Assembly: GCA_020073665.1 (NCBI GenBank)
Contig: JAIQEU010000015.1
Location: forward strand, 157,771-221,770
Origin: Terriglobia bacterium
Lineage (GTDB): Bacteria; Acidobacteriota; Terriglobia; Terriglobales; Acidobacteriaceae
Length of the DNA: 64,000 bases
Direction: 5' to 3'
The notes beneath the pieces are model-generated. The model worked only from the letters and a program-made list of their open reading frames with translations. It searched no databases and was not told the origin of the DNA. Below are positions 62,094 to 64,000 of the stretch, in pieces. Each line of letters opens with the position of its first letter. Position 1 is the stretch's first letter. The position numbers and the translations under genes were made by a program.

Positions 62094-62120
62094 CATCCCG
62101 AGCAAAGCGAGGGATGACAA
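62094..62120. repeat. REP-like hairpin between convergent genes
   Basis: CATCCCGAGCAAAGCGAGGG followed by ATGACAAC. CATCCC and GGGATG can pair, with GC and GC in between and mismatches near the loop. It shares GGGATGACAAC with the hairpin at 50438 and lies between the phosphatase gene (plus) and the Rieske gene (minus), like the other one. Confidence 0.45.
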
Positions 62121-62144
62121 CCTCACAAACCGAGCGCTCGACCG

Positions 62145-63245
62145 TTAAGAACTCCCGCCCTTCATCATCTCCGCATACATGCGATGGAAGGCATGCACGC
62201 CCTGCTCCTGCTTCACGCTGTAGCGTCCGCGTTCGTAGCTGCGAGAGCGCAAGTTTTTCTGCACCCGCTCGCAAATGGCAACGTCTTCGATCTGGATCTG
62301 GTCGCTGAACTCCACCGAAGCCTTCGCTGCCCGACTGCCCAGATCGCCTTGCGGCAAATACCACTCGAAAATCGCCAGCGAATGGTCGACGTCGACGGGC
62401 AGAACAATGTTGAGGGAAACATTGTCGGGATAGCAGTTCAGCATCCAGTTGGGAAAGGCCCAGAAATAATCGGTGGTCAGGTCTTCGCGCGCTTCCTGAT
62501 AGCGGCGTGGGGTGGAGTCTCCGGCCTGCGCGCCGCGGATGGGGCTGAACTGGCGCACGTGGCGTGGGTAGGGCTCGACCACGTACGCGTTGTAATCCAG
62601 TTCACGGTTCAAGCCCGGGTGGACGCTGGGCAGGTGGTAGCCTTCCAGATAATTGTCCACGTAGGTCTTCCAGTTGCACTTCATATCGTAGGTGCGTCGC
62701 TCGAACAGCTTCATTCCGGAGAAGTGAAAGCGCTCCGCCTGTTCCGACATCCGGCCCAGGCTTTCCCGCAAGGGCGCGGCGTTCAGATCGAAATTGACGA
62801 AGATCAGGTTGAACCATTCCTCGGCCCGCACCGGGGCTAGAGTAAAGGAGGCAGGATCGAACTCCTGCACCTTCTCGAATTCGGGCGCACTGATCAGTTT
62901 GCCTTCCAGGTCGTAGGTCCAGCCGTGATAGCCGCAGCGGAACAGCTTGCGCGAACCGCAGCCTTCGGCGGGCGGGCCGGCGCGATGACGGCACACATTA
63001 TAGAAACCGCGCAGTTCACCGTGAGCGCCTCGCACCAGCAGCAACGGTTCACCCAAAAGCTCGAGTGTGAAGTAATCGCCCGGGTTCGCCAGTTGATGAG
63101 CGTGTCCCACCACTTGCCAGGTACGACCGAAGATTCTCTCTTTCTCCAGATCAAAGATCTGGGCATCGGCATAGAGTGGAGCCGGGAGGGACCAGGCGCG
63201 AGAGATATCAGGTTCAATGTGGAATGTGTCCATGGGGATCGTCAT
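62145..63245 (-). CDS. Rieske-type ring-hydroxylating oxygenase, alpha subunit
   Basis: A 366-residue protein from ATG 63245. The Rieske [2Fe-2S] centre is CRHRAG (Cys85, His87) and CGYHGW (Cys104, His107). The catalytic iron site is in NWKTYVDNYLEGYHLPSVHP, where the two histidines and a later aspartate would bind mononuclear iron. It is similar to the choline/carnitine- or phenylpropionate-type oxygenases (CntA-like), which attack aromatic or quaternary-amine substrates. The substrate cannot be chosen by eye. No reductase or ferredoxin gene is adjacent. Confidence 0.9.
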   Translation of the reverse strand: MTIPMDTFHIEPDISRAWSLPAPLYADAQIFDLEKERIFGRTWQVVGHAHQLANPGDYFTLELLGEPLLLVRGAHGELRGFYNVCRHRAGPPAEGCGSRKLFRCGYHGWTYDLEGKLISAPEFEKVQEFDPASFTLAPVRAEEWFNLIFVNFDLNAAPLRESLGRMSEQAERFHFSGMKLFERRTYDMKCNWKTYVDNYLEGYHLPSVHPGLNRELDYNAYVVEPYPRHVRQFSPIRGAQAGDSTPRRYQEAREDLTTDYFWAFPNWMLNCYPDNVSLNIVLPVDVDHSLAIFEWYLPQGDLGSRAAKASVEFSDQIQIEDVAICERVQKNLRSRSYERGRYSVKQEQGVHAFHRMYAEMMKGGSS

Positions 63246-63884
63246 AGAGTAAGAAGTATCCTTGCGCGGGCTGGCACCCGCGTTGCAAACTAGACATTGT
63301 ACGGCAGCAAGGCAGCCAGTCACGGGCAGCGCGGAAGTTCAGCCGGCTATTTCCAGGCGTGGGTAGAAGCCGCCGGTCATTTCGTCTGCTCGGAAAAACC
63401 GACGCCAATCTGGATCGCGCACGCCCCGTCGTTACGAATGGCTTGGGCGCCAGGAACAGACGCGGCGTCCCTCAGCGAAGACTAACTCGCTCCGTTTTGG
63501 CACCCCAGGGGACTGAAGCCACAGCTGATCCGAAATCCCAGGTCCCGGAGCGGCAGGGCTAAGTTCCGCGCAGGCGAGGATTTCTTGTACTTTTTGTCGC
63601 AAGGCAACGGCGGCTGCCCATTCCTTTTATGGTCTCGCAGTCTCACGGGAGTGGTTCAAACTGACACAAGTTGTCAATTTTGCCGACAAAATCTGGCGCG
63701 AGCGCGCGCTTGGACAATGCGCGGGAAAAACCAAAGGGTGCTTCCCAGTTGAAAACAAAGCATCTGCATGATTCCGGACACACCCCTTGGTAACCTCGGG
63801 TTGTGGTCGGAAAAATGCGAACATACTGGCGACAGCGGGTTTGCTGGGATCTTTAAAACTTTTGGGAGAAGAGGGAAAAACGAG
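63246..63884. other. long leader/intergenic region before pilin gene
   Basis: This 639-base region separates the Rieske gene (minus) from the pilin gene (plus). An inverted repeat ATTTTG-N4-CAAAAT lies at 63677-63692. From about 63720 to 63830 the sequence has short hairpins and the strings AAAAACC, ACAAAGC and GGTAACC-TCGGGTT in an order that loosely recalls the GEMM (cyclic-di-nucleotide) riboswitch. I do not call it one; see the finding. The ATG is preceded by GGGAGAAGAGGG. No gene was seen. Confidence 0.4.
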
Positions 63885-64000
63885 ATGCGGAAACAGAAGG
63901 GCTTTTCACTGATTGAGTTGCTGATTGTGGTGGCGATCATCCTGATCATCGCCGCGATTGCCATTCCGAACCTGCTGCGGGCGCGTATTGCTGCTAACGA
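63885..64000 (+). CDS. type IV pilin, 5' part only
   Basis: The gene begins at ATG 63885 and runs off the window after 38 codons. The product starts MRKQKGFSLIELLIVV, a short basic leader followed by the prepilin cleavage site G7/F8 and Glu12 at +5, then the conserved hydrophobic helix and AIPNLLRARIAAN. It is the start of a PilA-like structural pilin. It lacks the DP-M-T-G marker of the pseudopilins at 10391-11284, so far as it can be seen. Confidence 0.93.
   Translation, partial: MRKQKGFSLIELLIVVAIILIIAAIAIPNLLRARIAAN

Noticed and set aside
63700..63884. Sigma-54 promoter in front of the pilin gene
   Set aside because: GG and GC pairs occur (TGGCGACAGCGGGTTTGCT) but with 13 bases between them instead of 10, so the -24/-12 spacing is wrong.
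1..64000. CRISPR arrays, rRNA genes, complete prophage
   Set aside because: No regularly spaced direct repeats of 20-40 bases, no rRNA sequence and no head, tail or lysis genes were seen.

Overview
The window is about 64 kb of GC-rich chromosomal DNA, most likely from an acidobacterium of the Koribacter/Terriglobia type. The evidence is indirect: an SBBP-repeat cell-surface protein whose C-terminus carries the glycine-rich lipobox-like insert I associate with this phylum, a Pkn-type kinase fused to TPRs, a secretin with TPR and cohesin ends, a RoxA-like di-haem protein, many secreted peptidases, and period-7 repeats in the gaps between genes. There is no rRNA gene, CRISPR array or complete prophage. 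One tRNA gene, tRNA-Phe(GAA), is present.

Layout. 1-966 is the end of an SBBP protein. 1175-4030 is a small mobile cassette: a winged-helix protein, a coiled-coil/winged-helix protein, a zinc-ribbon protein, a 33-residue membrane peptide, an excisionase-like protein and a tyrosine integrase. It abuts the 3' end of tRNA-Phe and contains a perfect 28-bp palindrome. 4422-10269 (minus) holds an M1 aminopeptidase, hutI and hutU. 10391-13615 (minus) is a secretin plus two pseudopilins. 14032-25464 holds smpB, a DUF4197 protein, a RoxA-like di-haem protein, pepA, small secreted or membrane proteins, an S9 peptidase and argS. 25630-31469 (plus) holds larC, metG, tatD, a YajQ-family gene and a polyprenyl diphosphate synthase. 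31485-39588 holds a RidA-family gene, a DedA-rhodanese gene with an in-frame TGA, a CYTH protein, a LytS/LytTR two-component pair, a GT39-like glycosyltransferase, an RsbRD-like protein, and the PiT phosphate transporter with its DUF47 partner. 39993-46000 holds secA and a three-domain acyl-activating/ACP/acyltransferase fusion. 46120-50411 holds a DinB-family protein, a Ser/Thr kinase and a Kelch protein. 50509-55223 (minus) holds a degenerate HD-GYP membrane protein and an overlapping operon of LigD-type polymerase, DUF72 protein and two Xer recombinases. 55361-64000 holds an M16 peptidase pair, an ExbB-ExbD fusion, a radical SAM protein, a SpoIIE-type phosphatase, a Rieske oxygenase and the start of a type IV pilin gene.

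The strongest candidate for something unusual is the DedA-rhodanese gene at 32046-33017. Its reading frame is broken by one TGA exactly where homologues, as I recall them, have the second cysteine of the rhodanese active-site loop. The frame then continues with an intact, family-typical rhodanese C-terminus, and a bacterial-SECIS-like hairpin starts at the base after the TGA. I read it as a probable selenoprotein. Other points of interest are the palindrome-bearing cassette, an ExbB-ExbD fusion, the LigD-pol/DUF72/Xer/Xer operon, and the dispersed period-7 repeats, several of which end within a few bases of a start codon.
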